38,515 bases of DNA from Cellvibrionaceae bacterium (GTDB lineage Bacteria; Pseudomonadota; Gammaproteobacteria; Pseudomonadales; Cellvibrionaceae), in NCBI GenBank assembly GCA_021151615.1, contig JAGKXA010000007.1, forward strand, positions 1-38,515. Reading direction: 5' to 3'. This document shows, piece by piece, positions 8,236 through 16,805 of the stretch. Each line of letters begins with the position of its first letter. The first letter of the stretch is position 1. A model generated the notes under the pieces. That model was not told the origin of the DNA, did not search any database, and saw only the letters and a list, made by a program, of their open reading frames with translations. A program made the position numbers and the translations under genes.

Positions 8236-11200
8236 ATGTCAAATCCCTGGTCAATTTACAAACAATCCGTTACCCAAGTGATGGGGCGCGATTATCACAA
8301 GCTTATTCGCCGATTGAACGAGATCGAAAAGCTTGCACGCGCCGAAAAGCCTTTTGATCAGGCGCTGGAAAAATGGCAACAACAGCTTGCGCAATCGCAA
8401 GCCGAGGTTGTGCGCCGTCAACAGCTTGTTCCTGCTGATATTGAATTCCCTGCATTACCGGTGTGCGAAAAGCGCGATGAGATTGCGCAGATTATTGCCA
8501 ATAACCAGGTAGTCGTGCTCGCGGGTGAAACCGGCTCGGGCAAGACCACACAAATTCCCAAAATTTGTTTAAGTATCGGGCGCGGCGTAAAAGGCTTGAT
8601 TGGTCACACCCAACCGCGTCGTATTGCGGCCAATACTGTGGCTAATCGTATCGCTGAAGAATTAAAAACGACCCTGGGCGAAAAAGTCGGTTATCAAGTC
8701 AGGTTCAGTGACCAGTCCAACGAAAACACCCTGATCAAGGTAATGACAGATGGTATTTTGCTTGCGGAAATTCAGCATGATCCGTTTTTACATAAATACG
8801 ACACGCTGATTATCGATGAAGCCCATGAGCGCAGTTTGAATATCGATTTTCTACTGGGCTATTTAAAACAGCTGTTGTCGAAACGCCCGGATTTAAAATT
8901 AATTATTACCTCCGCCACCATTGACCTTGAGCGTTTCTCGCAACATTTTAATAACGCGCCCATTATTGAAGTTTCAGGCCGCACCTATCCGGTGGAGGTC
9001 TGGTATCGCCCCTTATATGAATTTGAAAATAGCGATGACGAGGACGCCGAGCCCGATCAGTACGCGGCGATTGTCGATGCAGTGCGCGAAATTGAACTTC
9101 ATGAAAAAACGGGTTCCGGTACGCGCGGTGGCGATATTCTGGTGTTTTTAAGTGGCGAGCGCGAAATTCGCGAAGCGGCCGATGCGCTGCGCAAGGCGCA
9201 ATTTGCCCATATGGAAGTGATTCCCTTTTATGCACGTTTGAGTTTGGCTGAGCAGCAAAAAGTATTTGCGCCGCACACCGGGCGCCGCATTGTGTTGGCG
9301 ACTAACGTGGCTGAAACATCAATCACTGTGCCGGGAATTCGCTATGTGATTGATCCTGGCTTTGCGCGTATCAGTCGCTATTCCTATCGCACTAAAGTGC
9401 AGCGTCTGCCGATTGAACCAGTTTCCCAGGCGAGTGCCAATCAGCGTAAAGGTCGCTGTGGGCGAGTCGCGGAAGGTATTTGTATTCGCTTGTACAGCGA
9501 GGAAGATTTTAATTCGCGCCCCGCATTTACCGACGCGGAAATCCTGCGCACCAATCTCGCTGCCGTTATTTTGCAAATGCTGCAATTACGCATGGGCGAT
9601 ATCCATAAATTCCCGTTTATTGATGCACCGGATCATCGTTTGATTAGCGATGGCTTTAAATTGCTGGAAGAGTTACACGCAGTTAATACCAAAAACCAAT
9701 TGACACCGGTTGGCCAGCAATTGGCGAAACTGCCATTGGATCCGCGTTTGGCGCGTATGATGCTGGCGGCCCAGGAACAATCCTGTATTCGCGAATTATT
9801 GATTATTGTGAGCGCACTGTCGGTGCAAGACCCGCGCGAACGCCCGGTAGAAAAACAGCAAGCGGCCGATCAAATGCATCGCCGCTTCTGGTCCGAACAT
9901 TCGGATTTCCTCGGCTATGTAAACCTGTGGGATTATTTTGAAACCCAACGCCAGGCGCTGTCGCAAAACCAGCTGCGCAAACTGTGCAAAAAAGAATTTT
10001 TGAATTATCTACGGCTGCGTGAGTGGCGCGATGTGCACCATCAGTTGTGTGTGGCCATCAAGGATTTGGGGTTGCGTATTAACAGCGAACCGGCTAATTA
10101 TGAATCTATCCATAAAGCACTTTTGACGGGTTTGCTGGGAAATTTGGGTTTTAATCACGAAGAGCGCGAATATTTAGGGGCGCGCAATCGCAAATTTGCT
10201 ATTTTCCCTGGTTCATCGCTGGCGAAGAAGACACCCAAGTGGTTGATGGCAGCAGAGTTAATTGAAACTTCCAAACTCTTTGCCCATACGGTGGCAAAAA
10301 TAGAACCCGAGTGGGTCATTGCTGCTGCCGAGCATTTAATCAAACGCCAACATTTTGAACCCCATTACGATTCGCGCGTGGGTCAGGTAATGGCCTATGA
10401 AAAAATTACGCTTTATGGTTTAACCATTATTGAGAAAAAATCGGTTAACTATAGCCATATAGATGCGGCGCAGTCGCGCGAAGTATTTATTCGCGCGGCA
10501 TTGGTGGAAGGGCAGTATGCACAGCATCCCAAGCGCAAGCATTTACAGCAGCAGGTGGGCTTTAAGGATTTTTACACCCATCAACAGCAATTGTTGCTGC
10601 AATTGGAAGAATTGGAAGCTAAAAGTCGTCGCCGCGACATTGTGGTAGATGAACAGGTTATTTTTGATTTTTACAATGAGCGTATTCCCTCTCACATCAC
10701 CAACTTGGCTGGCTTTGAATCCTGGCGCAAAAAAGCCGAGCAAACTAATCCGCAATTGCTCTATATCACCCGCGAAACATTAATGCGGCATGGCGCTGGT
10801 GACATTACTGAAGCGCAATTCCCGAATGAATTGGAGTGGCGCGGCATGGTGTTTCCGCTCAGTTATCACTTTGAACCCAAACATGCGTTTGATGGTGTGA
10901 GCATCCATGTACCTATGAGCGTGTTGCATCAGGTTCCCGAGCAGCGCCTGGAATGGTTGGTGCCGGGCATGTTGCGTGATAAGTGTATTGGGCTGATTAA
11001 ATCCCTGCCTAAAAACCTGCGCAAACATTTTGTGCCTGTGCCGGATGTAGTGGATAAGTTGTTAGCTGTGTTAACGCCAGATAATAAACCGCTCAGCGAA
11101 GCGATGGGCGTGCAATTAAAACGCCTGACGGGTGTGGATATACCGAAAGAAGCCTGGTTGGAAACCAGTGTGGATGATTACTATCGCTTTAATATTCACG

Positions 11201-12198
11201 TAGTGGATGACAAGGGAAAAATTATTGCCAGCGGCCGCGATTTGGCACCGCTGCGGGAAAAATATCGCGAAAAAGTGCAGCAAAATATTCAATCGGCTGC
11301 AACTAATATCGAACGCGATGGTATTACTTCCTGGGATTTTGATGCCTTGCCACAGGCGATCCAGTTACCGCGCGGTGGAATCAGTATTCGCGCCTATCCT
11401 GCGCTGATAGATAAAAATTCCAGTGTGGCCTTGCAGGTACTGGATAATCCGTTGCAAGCATTGGATATGACTCAGCGTGGCCTGACGCGCTTAATGTATT
11501 TATCGCTTGGGCAAACAGTAAAGTATTTGCAAAAAGATATGTTAAAAGGACAGGAAGTGGCCCTAACGCTCGCTGGCATTGGTAGCCGCGATCAGGTGGT
11601 GGATGATTTGATTATGGCGGCCATCAAGCAACTTGCGTTTGCGAACCAGCAACAATTGCCGCGTACCAAATCTGCTTTTGATTCGCTGTTGCAGGCTATA
11701 AAAGATAAATTAATTCCCCATGCGCAGGAATTGGCTAATCAATTGGTTACCAGTTTGAAATTGTTGGTCGAAATTAAAAAGCAGCTCAAACAGCAAAAGA
11801 ATATGTTGATGCTGGCTTACACCATCAGTGATATCAACCAACAATTGACGCAACTTTATTACCCTGGTTTGGTTTATAAAACTCCGCCGCAGTGGTTGCA
11901 GCAGTATCCCAAATACATGCGCGGCATCCAGCAGCGGTTAGAAAAAGCGGCCCTAAATTCGCAGAAGGATAAGTTACAGCTGGCCGAGGTTGCGCCACAC
12001 TGGCAGCGCCTGGCGGATTATCTGGCAAAGGAGGGGGATTATCGCCTTGGGCAGTTGCCTGAGCTGATGGAGTATCGCTGGTGGATTGAGGAGTTGCGCA
12101 TTTCGCTGTTTGCCCAGACCTTGAAAACGCAGGTGCCAGTGTCTGACAAGCGTCTGGATAAGCAGTGGGAACAGGCCCTGTTACAGGCACAGGAATAA
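8236..12198 (+). CDS. hrpA: ATP-dependent RNA helicase HrpA
   Basis: At 1320 residues this is the full length expected of HrpA. The DEAH-box core shows motif I AGETGSGKTTQIPKI (near 94-108), Ia HTQPRRIAANTVANRIAEEL, motif II IIDEAHERSLNIDF (near 192), motif III ITSATID, motif V VLATNVAETSITVPGIRYVIDPG and motif VI QRKGRCGRVAEG. A helicase-associated domain, an OB fold and the long C-terminal DUF3418 region (about 700-1300) follow. In E. coli HrpA resolves collided or stalled ribosomes, and it acts in the cytoplasm. The start ATG follows GAGTTG. The gene stands alone, 130 bp after the cupin-like gene and 228 bp before the hvf cassette. The ATG-proximal region matches family N-termini (DYHKLIRRLNEIEK). 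Confidence 0.96.
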   Translation: MSNPWSIYKQSVTQVMGRDYHKLIRRLNEIEKLARAEKPFDQALEKWQQQLAQSQAEVVRRQQLVPADIEFPALPVCEKRDEIAQIIANNQVVVLAGETGSGKTTQIPKICLSIGRGVKGLIGHTQPRRIAANTVANRIAEELKTTLGEKVGYQVRFSDQSNENTLIKVMTDGILLAEIQHDPFLHKYDTLIIDEAHERSLNIDFLLGYLKQLLSKRPDLKLIITSATIDLERFSQHFNNAPIIEVSGRTYPVEVWYRPLYEFENSDDEDAEPDQYAAIVDAVREIELHEKTGSGTRGGDILVFLSGEREIREAADALRKAQFAHMEVIPFYARLSLAEQQKVFAPHTGRRIVLATNVAETSITVPGIRYVIDPGFARISRYSYRTKVQRLPIEPVSQASANQRKGRCGRVAEGICIRLYSEEDFNSRPAFTDAEILRTNLAAVILQMLQLRMGDIHKFPFIDAPDHRLISDGFKLLEELHAVNTKNQLTPVGQQLAKLPLDPRLARMMLAAQEQSCIRELLIIVSALSVQDPRERPVEKQQAADQMHRRFWSEHSDFLGYVNLWDYFETQRQALSQNQLRKLCKKEFLNYLRLREWRDVHHQLCVAIKDLGLRINSEPANYESIHKALLTGLLGNLGFNHEEREYLGARNRKFAIFPGSSLAKKTPKWLMAAELIETSKLFAHTVAKIEPEWVIAAAEHLIKRQHFEPHYDSRVGQVMAYEKITLYGLTIIEKKSVNYSHIDAAQSREVFIRAALVEGQYAQHPKRKHLQQQVGFKDFYTHQQQLLLQLEELEAKSRRRDIVVDEQVIFDFYNERIPSHITNLAGFESWRKKAEQTNPQLLYITRETLMRHGAGDITEAQFPNELEWRGMVFPLSYHFEPKHAFDGVSIHVPMSVLHQVPEQRLEWLVPGMLRDKCIGLIKSLPKNLRKHFVPVPDVVDKLLAVLTPDNKPLSEAMGVQLKRLTGVDIPKEAWLETSVDDYYRFNIHVVDDKGKIIASGRDLAPLREKYREKVQQNIQSAATNIERDGITSWDFDALPQAIQLPRGGISIRAYPALIDKNSSVALQVLDNPLQALDMTQRGLTRLMYLSLGQTVKYLQKDMLKGQEVALTLAGIGSRDQVVDDLIMAAIKQLAFANQQQLPRTKSAFDSLLQAIKDKLIPHAQELANQLVTSLKLLVEIKKQLKQQKNMLMLAYTISDINQQLTQLYYPGLVYKTPPQWLQQYPKYMRGIQQRLEKAALNSQKDKLQLAEVAPHWQRLADYLAKEGDYRLGQLPELMEYRWWIEELRISLFAQTLKTQVPVSDKRLDKQWEQALLQAQE

Positions 12199-12426
12199 TC
12201 AGCGAATTAATAATTGGGTAAATATGTGTTGATGTTGTAACAAAACCAAATGAAGCTAGTCTATAAGTCACCAACAGCGAACTGGGTTAGGGCAGGTGTG
12301 GCAAGCTTGTGCGAAAGTCCCTGCTTTTCATGGATACTGTGGTTAATATCAGTTTGCTTTAGTGGTACAAAAATCCAATGATATCCCCTATCACCCTGTA
12401 ACTATTTAAATGAAAGGAGTGTTTCC

Positions 12427-12789
12427 ATGAATAATAAAATTTCCAACCTGTCTGCGATGATTGGTGCCGCATTTGTTGCTTCTGCGGCCCTGGCTCCACT
12501 AGCGTCTGCTGCAGACGCCGCGTTTAGCGCAACTCAACTACAAGCGGGTTACACCCTGGCTGATAACAGTTCTGCTAAGTCTGAAGGTGAACACAAGTGC
12601 GGCGAAGCCAAGTGTGGAGCTGATAAAAAAGCTGAAGGTGAACACAAGTGCGGCGAAGCCAAGTGCGGTGCCGATAAAAAAGCCAACGGCGAAGGTAAGT
12701 GTGGTGAAGGTAAATGCGGTGCTGACAAGAAAGCAGCTGGCGAAGGCAAGTGTGGTGCCGATAAAAAAGAAGAGAAAAAAGCTGAGTAA
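12427..12789 (+). CDS. hvfA: HvfA-type RiPP precursor: exported Cys-rich repeat peptide
   Basis: The 120-residue precursor has an N-terminal export signal (KISNLSAMIGAAFVASAAL... ending near ASAADAA, residue 28-31), a short linker, and a core of near-identical 17-residue units. Each full unit contains two KCG motifs. Cysteines occur at 58, 63, 75, 80, 92, 97 and 109, with spacing alternating 5 and 12. The motifs are EHKCG, EAKCG and EGKCG. This is the pattern of HvfA and related bufferin-like precursors whose cysteines are converted by an MNIO enzyme to five-membered heterocycle/thioamide groups that bind copper. The next two genes are that enzyme and its partner. AAAGGAG lies 8 bases before the ATG. 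The signal suggests a periplasmic product. The metal and the exact modification are inferred from the family. Confidence 0.9.
   Translation: MNNKISNLSAMIGAAFVASAALAPLASAADAAFSATQLQAGYTLADNSSAKSEGEHKCGEAKCGADKKAEGEHKCGEAKCGADKKANGEGKCGEGKCGADKKAAGEGKCGADKKEEKKAE
12580..12768 (+). repeat. Tandem 51-bp repeats in the hvfA core
   Basis: Three 51-bp units (12580-12630, 12631-12681, 12682-12732) and a shortened fourth of 36 bp (12733-12768) encode xxGExKCGExKCGADKK. Units 1 and 2 are almost identical in DNA, which suggests recent duplication. Unit 3 has EGKCG in place of EHKCG/EAKCG. Unit 4 has lost one KCG-containing segment of five codons. Copy number could vary between strains. Confidence 0.9.
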
Positions 12790-12794
12790 TTTCT

Positions 12795-13634
12795 ATGGCG
12801 AATACAGCTGGCAATTATTCGGCGGCTGTTGCCGGCGCAGGCTTGGGCCTGCGCCGGACGCTTATGAAAACCCTCGAGGTCGTCACTCCTGAACAAATTA
12901 ATTTTATGGAGGTGGCGCCCGAGAATTGGATTCAAGTCGGCGGTCGTTTAGCAAAAGAATTTCGCGCCTACACTGAACGCTTTCCCTTTGTTTGTCATGG
13001 TTTGTCTCTGTCCATCGGCTCCCCGGCACCGCTCAATACTGAGCTACTGCAAGCAGTTAAACAATTGATGCGAGAACATGGAATTCGCTATTACAGCGAA
13101 CACCTAAGTTATTGCAGTGACCAAGGGCAGTTATATGATCTGTTGCCTATTCCATTTACCGAAGACGCGGTGGATTATGTGGCCGAACGTATTCTCCGTG
13201 CGCAGGATATCCTGGGACAGCAAATTGCTATTGAAAATTCTTCTTACTATTACGCCCCGCAACAGGAAATGAGTGAAAGTGAATTTATTAATGCCGTGGT
13301 TAATAAAGCGGATTGCGCACTCTTGTTGGATGTAAATAATATTTACGTTAACAGTATTAACCATAAGTATGATCCCTACGAATTTCTTGCCAGCCTTCCC
13401 GGCGAGCGTACGGCCTATATCCATATTGCGGGGCATTACGAAGAAGCGGAAGATTTGCGTGTTGATACTCACGGCGCGCCAGTGATTCATCCAGTATGGC
13501 AATTATTGGAAAAGACTTACGAATTGTTTGGCGTAAAGCCAACCCTGTTGGAACGCGATTTTAATATTCCGCCCTTGTCCGAGCTGTTGTCCGAGCTTGA
13601 CGAAATTAAACAACGTCAGCGTCTTCCACTATGA
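12795..13634 (+). CDS. hvfB: HvfB, MNIO (DUF692) multinuclear iron-dependent oxidase
   Basis: The 279-residue cytoplasmic enzyme has the DUF692 TIM-barrel signature. It runs from GAGLGLRRTLMKTL and NFMEVAPENWIQVGG, through CHGLSLSIGSPAPLN, YYSEHLSYC, IENSSYYYAPQQEMSE and LLLDVNNIYVNSINHKYDPY, to AYIHIAGHYEE, DTHGAPVIHPVW and LLERDFNIPPL. The His, Glu, Asp and Asn residues of these motifs form the iron sites in characterised MNIO proteins. In this cassette it should modify the KCG cysteines of the upstream peptide before export. The ATG is 5 bases after the hvfA stop, without a strong ribosome-binding site, so translation may be coupled. It overlaps hvfC by four bases (ATGA). Confidence 0.93.
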   Translation: MANTAGNYSAAVAGAGLGLRRTLMKTLEVVTPEQINFMEVAPENWIQVGGRLAKEFRAYTERFPFVCHGLSLSIGSPAPLNTELLQAVKQLMREHGIRYYSEHLSYCSDQGQLYDLLPIPFTEDAVDYVAERILRAQDILGQQIAIENSSYYYAPQQEMSESEFINAVVNKADCALLLDVNNIYVNSINHKYDPYEFLASLPGERTAYIHIAGHYEEAEDLRVDTHGAPVIHPVWQLLEKTYELFGVKPTLLERDFNIPPLSELLSELDEIKQRQRLPL

Positions 13635-14371
13635 AAAAATTTCAGCAAACCCAACTGGAATTAGCTGCATATTTGCGTGCGCCGGATAAAAATCCTGCGC
13701 CGGAACAGGTGGAAGAGCGGCGTCTGCATATTTATCGTGATCTGATTTACAACAATATTGAAAACTTTATCGTTAATGTTTTTCCCGTCACTCGTGCAAT
13801 TCTAACGGATGACGCGTGGCATGGCTTAGTGCGTAGTTTTATTGCGCATCACAATTGTCAGACCCCCTATTTTTTGCAGCTCAGTGATGAGTTTGTGCAG
13901 TATTTGTTGCAAGAGCGCGGTTTGCAGGACGGCGACCCTCCCTACTTACTGGAGCTGGTGCATTACGAATGGATTGAGTTGGCGTTGGATGTGAGCACGG
14001 AGGTAATTCCTGATGCGGGAGTTTGGCCACAAAATCTGGATGAGTCTCGTCCGCGAGTTTCTCCACTCGCGGTTTCCCTCAGTTATCAATACCCCGTCCA
14101 GAAAGTCTCTGCTACTCATCGTCATTGGGAGTTAGAGCCAACGCAATTACTGGTGTATCGCAATCGTCAGGATAAAGTGTGTTTTATTGCCGCTAATCCA
14201 CTTACGGCGCGATTATTGTTTTTGCTACAGGAAAAAGATCAACGCTTAATCACCCATCTGCGGATAATTGCTTCAGAGCTTGGTACTGCAGATTTTGAAT
14301 CGCTCAAAAATCAGGCTTTTGTATTAATGGAGGGGCTTTATAAAGATAGCGTTATCAGTCATTTTGAGTAA
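13631..14371 (+). CDS. hvfC: HvfC, DUF2063 family partner protein
   Basis: The 246-residue protein begins with a DUF2063 domain (about 3-95; QTQLELAAYLRAPDKNP, ERRLHIYRDLIYNNIENFI, FPVTRAILTDDAWHGLVRSF). A family-typical C-terminal domain follows (about 140-240; SYQYPVQKVS, LLVYRNRQDKVCFIAANPLTARLL). The old name of putative DNA-binding protein comes from weak structural similarity. In MNIO cassettes the current view is that this protein helps the enzyme recognise or bind the precursor. Its start codon overlaps the hvfB stop as ATGA, so the two are co-translated. No DoxX-like hvfD follows; the next gene is a porin under a separate leader. Confidence 0.9.
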   Translation: MKKFQQTQLELAAYLRAPDKNPAPEQVEERRLHIYRDLIYNNIENFIVNVFPVTRAILTDDAWHGLVRSFIAHHNCQTPYFLQLSDEFVQYLLQERGLQDGDPPYLLELVHYEWIELALDVSTEVIPDAGVWPQNLDESRPRVSPLAVSLSYQYPVQKVSATHRHWELEPTQLLVYRNRQDKVCFIAANPLTARLLFLLQEKDQRLITHLRIIASELGTADFESLKNQAFVLMEGLYKDSVISHFE

Positions 14372-14668
14372 TCTCTATCCTCTTCTGCACTTTTATGGAT
14401 GATATTTGTGCCTTAAATGCGATTTAAGGTGCAAAAATAGTGCAAAAATTGTGATTTTTTGATTTAAAGCTAGTATTTATCACAATACAACCATCCATTT
14501 CTTTATATAATCTTGCCCCGTCATTAAGACTCTTCGATTGTCATATTTCTGTAACTAATTGGTCACACAATGGCAATCCGATAGACACATAAATGTCACT
14601 TTTCATTAGAAACACCAGACTCACCGATGCTCAATGCATCACACACACACAATCAAGGAGACAACTCC

Positions 14669-15658
14669 ATGAAAAAAACATTATTAGCCGTGACCCTCGC
14701 TTCTTTGTTCCCATTGGCAGCTATGGCTGACGTAGTGGTTTACGGTAAGGCTAACGTTTCTCTGCAAAGCACTGATGAAGCTAATTACTCTAGCGCGAAC
14801 GGAAATCAGGCTGATGGTAGTAAAGTTGAGTTGCTGAGCAACGCTTCACGCATCGGTGTGAAAGGCGGTGAAGAAGTTAACTCCAAATTGAAAGTGATTT
14901 ACCAGTTTGAATACCAAACGGAAGTAGATGATGGCACCAATGGTTCACAAACTTTCGGTCAACGTAACATTTATCTGGGTTTGCAAGGTGTAGCCGGTAC
15001 TATCATGGGAGGTCACTTTGATACCCCAACCAAAGTTGCCCAGGAAAAAATTGACCTGTTCAACGACTTGGAAGGTGATATCACCAACATCTTTAAAGGT
15101 GAAAACCGTGTAAGTAATATCGTGCAATACGTAACCCCGACTTTCGGCGGTTTTGCTATTGCTGCTGCCTATACCTCTGAAGAAAACGATGGCACCTTCA
15201 AGCAATCGGGTACTCCAACCAACGGCGCGTCTGTGTCGTTCAGCTATACAAGCCCAGTGTTCTACGGTGCTATTGCGACCGATCAGGATGTAGAAGCCGA
15301 TGGTATCAGCTTGGTTCGCGCTGTCGCTCGTTTGACGTTGGGACCTGTGCAATTAGGCGCATTGGCTGAGCAATACGAAAACGACAATACCGGCTACGAT
15401 GAAGACGGCGCGTTGGTTTCTATACTCTGGAACCTGACCGACAAATGGGCTGTAAAAGGCCAATTCGGTGATTCAGACGTAAGATGGATCGATGGTGAAG
15501 CGGCGAGCGTTGGCGTGGATTACAAAATGACCAAAAATGCCACTTTGTACGGTTACTTCACTTCTGTTGAAAATGGTATGAACGACGCTGCTGAGCCAAC
15601 TGTTGATACCTACCGTGATGATACTTACGGTGGTGTTGGTGTGGATTTCAAATTCTGA
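14669..15658 (+). CDS. Gram-negative porin
   Basis: From the ATG at 14669 the protein has 329 residues, with signal peptide MKKTLLAVTLASLFPLAAMA and a mature start DVVVYGKANVSLQST. It shows the porin_4/OmpC-like pattern: SRIGVKGGEEVNSKLKVIYQFEY, QRNIYLGLQGVAGTIMGGHFDTP, repeated amphipathic beta strands, an acidic loop 3-like region, and a C-terminal strand ending VGVDFKF with terminal Phe, the BAM recognition signal. It should form a 16-strand trimeric outer-membrane channel. An in-frame ATG 42 bases earlier would add 14 polar residues before the signal peptide. The later start is chosen because AAGGAG lies about 8 bases before it. A terminator follows at 15688, so it is monocistronic. Confidence 0.94.
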   Translation: MKKTLLAVTLASLFPLAAMADVVVYGKANVSLQSTDEANYSSANGNQADGSKVELLSNASRIGVKGGEEVNSKLKVIYQFEYQTEVDDGTNGSQTFGQRNIYLGLQGVAGTIMGGHFDTPTKVAQEKIDLFNDLEGDITNIFKGENRVSNIVQYVTPTFGGFAIAAAYTSEENDGTFKQSGTPTNGASVSFSYTSPVFYGAIATDQDVEADGISLVRAVARLTLGPVQLGALAEQYENDNTGYDEDGALVSILWNLTDKWAVKGQFGDSDVRWIDGEAASVGVDYKMTKNATLYGYFTSVENGMNDAAEPTVDTYRDDTYGGVGVDFKF

Positions 15659-15687
15659 TTCGTGACAACGACTTGGAATTTGTGAAT

Positions 15688-15718
15688 AAAGGGTGCGCAA
15701 GCGCCCTTTATTATTTTT
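15688..15718 (+). terminator. Rho-independent terminator after the porin gene
   Basis: AAAGGG pairs with CCCTTT, extended inward by TGC/GCG (one wobble pair) to a GCAA tetraloop, and is followed by TTATTATTTTT. It lies 30 bp after the porin stop. Confidence 0.85.
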
Positions 15719-15759
15719 CGAAACGGCATTTTATTGTTAGCGATTTTCAGGAGTGATCT

Positions 15760-16224
15760 ATGAGGTCTCTTGCGCTTTGCCTGTTGTTTGTCGTCTGTTC
15801 AGTTCAGGCTAATGAGGCAGCAAAAAAAAACTGTGACGCCGCTGTGGACGCCGCTGATTCAATGAATGTAAACCGGAAAGATTGTGATTATTCCAATGAA
15901 GGGCTGAACGGCTTTTTACAAAAGGCTTTTAAAAAAGGCGAAGAAGGCGCTGTATTGGAGACAACTGGTACCGAGAAAAATGTCGCTGTTCCAGCGGCAC
16001 AAGATGTGCCCGCGCAAAGTCTGCGTACAGCTAATAAAAATGCTGAGCAGAACTTTATGCTGCGTGTGGAAGTTGACCAGTGGGCCAACTTGCCTGTTGC
16101 GCGCGCGCAATTATTGCCGAAGGCGTTGGAAAATTGCGGTAATGGTTTTGCGATTATTGGTGAGCATTACCGCAGTTTGGCGATGGGGCGAATTGAATTG
16201 GCATTAACCTTTCGGTGTGACTAG
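15760..16224 (+). CDS. Small exported hypothetical protein
   Basis: I do not recognise this 154-residue protein. It has a short signal peptide (MRSLALCLLFVVCSVQA, cleavage likely after residue 17) and a periplasmic body of mixed charge. Mature-region cysteines include two in KKNCDAAVD and RKDCDYS, one in ENCGNGFAII and one three residues from the end (FRCD), which could form disulphides. The C-terminal third (VEVDQWANLPVARAQLLPKALENCG...GRIELALTFRCD) resembles a small alpha/beta fold with a final strand. AGGAG lies about 6 bases before the ATG. It sits between two terminators and is therefore probably transcribed alone. Confidence 0.75.
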   Translation: MRSLALCLLFVVCSVQANEAAKKNCDAAVDAADSMNVNRKDCDYSNEGLNGFLQKAFKKGEEGAVLETTGTEKNVAVPAAQDVPAQSLRTANKNAEQNFMLRVEVDQWANLPVARAQLLPKALENCGNGFAIIGEHYRSLAMGRIELALTFRCD

Positions 16225-16252
16225 GCCTCAGATTTAATCAACCTGAATTAAT

Positions 16253-16286
16253 AAAAACGCCGCTTGTTAGCGGCGTTTTTATTTTT
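16253..16286. terminator. Bidirectional rho-independent terminator
   Basis: AAAAACGCCGC (16253-16263) pairs with GCGGCGTTTTT (16270-16280) around TTGTTA. A-runs and T-runs flank both sides. It separates the convergent small exported protein gene (plus) from the DUF934 gene (minus) and can serve both. Confidence 0.88.
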
Positions 16287-16301
16287 ACGGATATCTTGGT
16301 T

Positions 16302-16805
16302 TTAAGCGCGACGTCTAAACAGGGGCAGGGGTTGATCCACGGCGGCTTGATAATATTCTTGCAGGTCTTGCAGTGATTTTGCTGCTTCATCCAGATTCAT
16401 TTCAGGATTGGCGAAGGCAAACGCGTTAACACCGCAGCGGCGCAAGTAGCAAAGCTGATCGCGAATAAAATTACCTACTGCGCGCAGTTCACCCGTAAAG
16501 CCATAGCGCTCGCGCAACAGTCGTGCGGTAGAAAACGCACGGCCATCCATAAATAATGGAAAATTGACACCAATGACCGGGAAGCGATTTGCTTCGGTGC
16601 CAATTAATTCTGCACCTTCATCGCTATCCAGCCATACTCCAATGTCAGAGCGTGCTTGCAATGTTTCTTTTTGCGCGATCCACATACTGGCCGGGATAAT
16701 TACCTGACCAGCAGGTACTTCCAGGGTCGCTGCATCGCCTTCGGGTTTAGTGATTAACGTCCAGGTATTTTCAACAATCAAGCCGTCTTTAATTAGCTTT
16801 GGCAT
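16302..16805 (-). CDS. DUF934 family protein, associated with assimilatory sulfite reductase
   Basis: The 167-residue cytoplasmic protein matches DUF934: MPKLIKDGLIVENTWTL, then WIAQKETL, GVWLDSDEGAELIG, INFPLFMDGRAFSTARLLRER-like GVNFPLFMDGRAFSTARLL, YGFTGELRAVGNFIRDQLCYLRRCGVNAFAF. In many gammaproteobacteria this gene directly follows the ferredoxin-type sulfite/nitrite reductase gene, as here. Its own reaction is not established; involvement in sulfur assimilation is inferred from this constant linkage. The start has a strong AAGGAGA ribosome-binding site and lies inside the end of the reductase gene (17-bp overlap). Confidence 0.9.
   Translation of the reverse strand: MPKLIKDGLIVENTWTLITKPEGDAATLEVPAGQVIIPASMWIAQKETLQARSDIGVWLDSDEGAELIGTEANRFPVIGVNFPLFMDGRAFSTARLLRERYGFTGELRAVGNFIRDQLCYLRRCGVNAFAFANPEMNLDEAAKSLQDLQEYYQAAVDQPLPLFRRRA

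Noticed and set aside
11834..12274. 146-codon minus-strand frame at the hrpA 3' end
   Set aside because: It lies almost wholly inside hrpA, has low-complexity composition and no recognisable domain.
12549..12935. Long minus-strand frames opposite the hvfA repeats, with regular His/Leu/Ser repeats
   Set aside because: The repetitive appearance is a mirror of the 51-bp coding repeat. The plus strand has a signal peptide, ribosome-binding site and matching enzyme genes.
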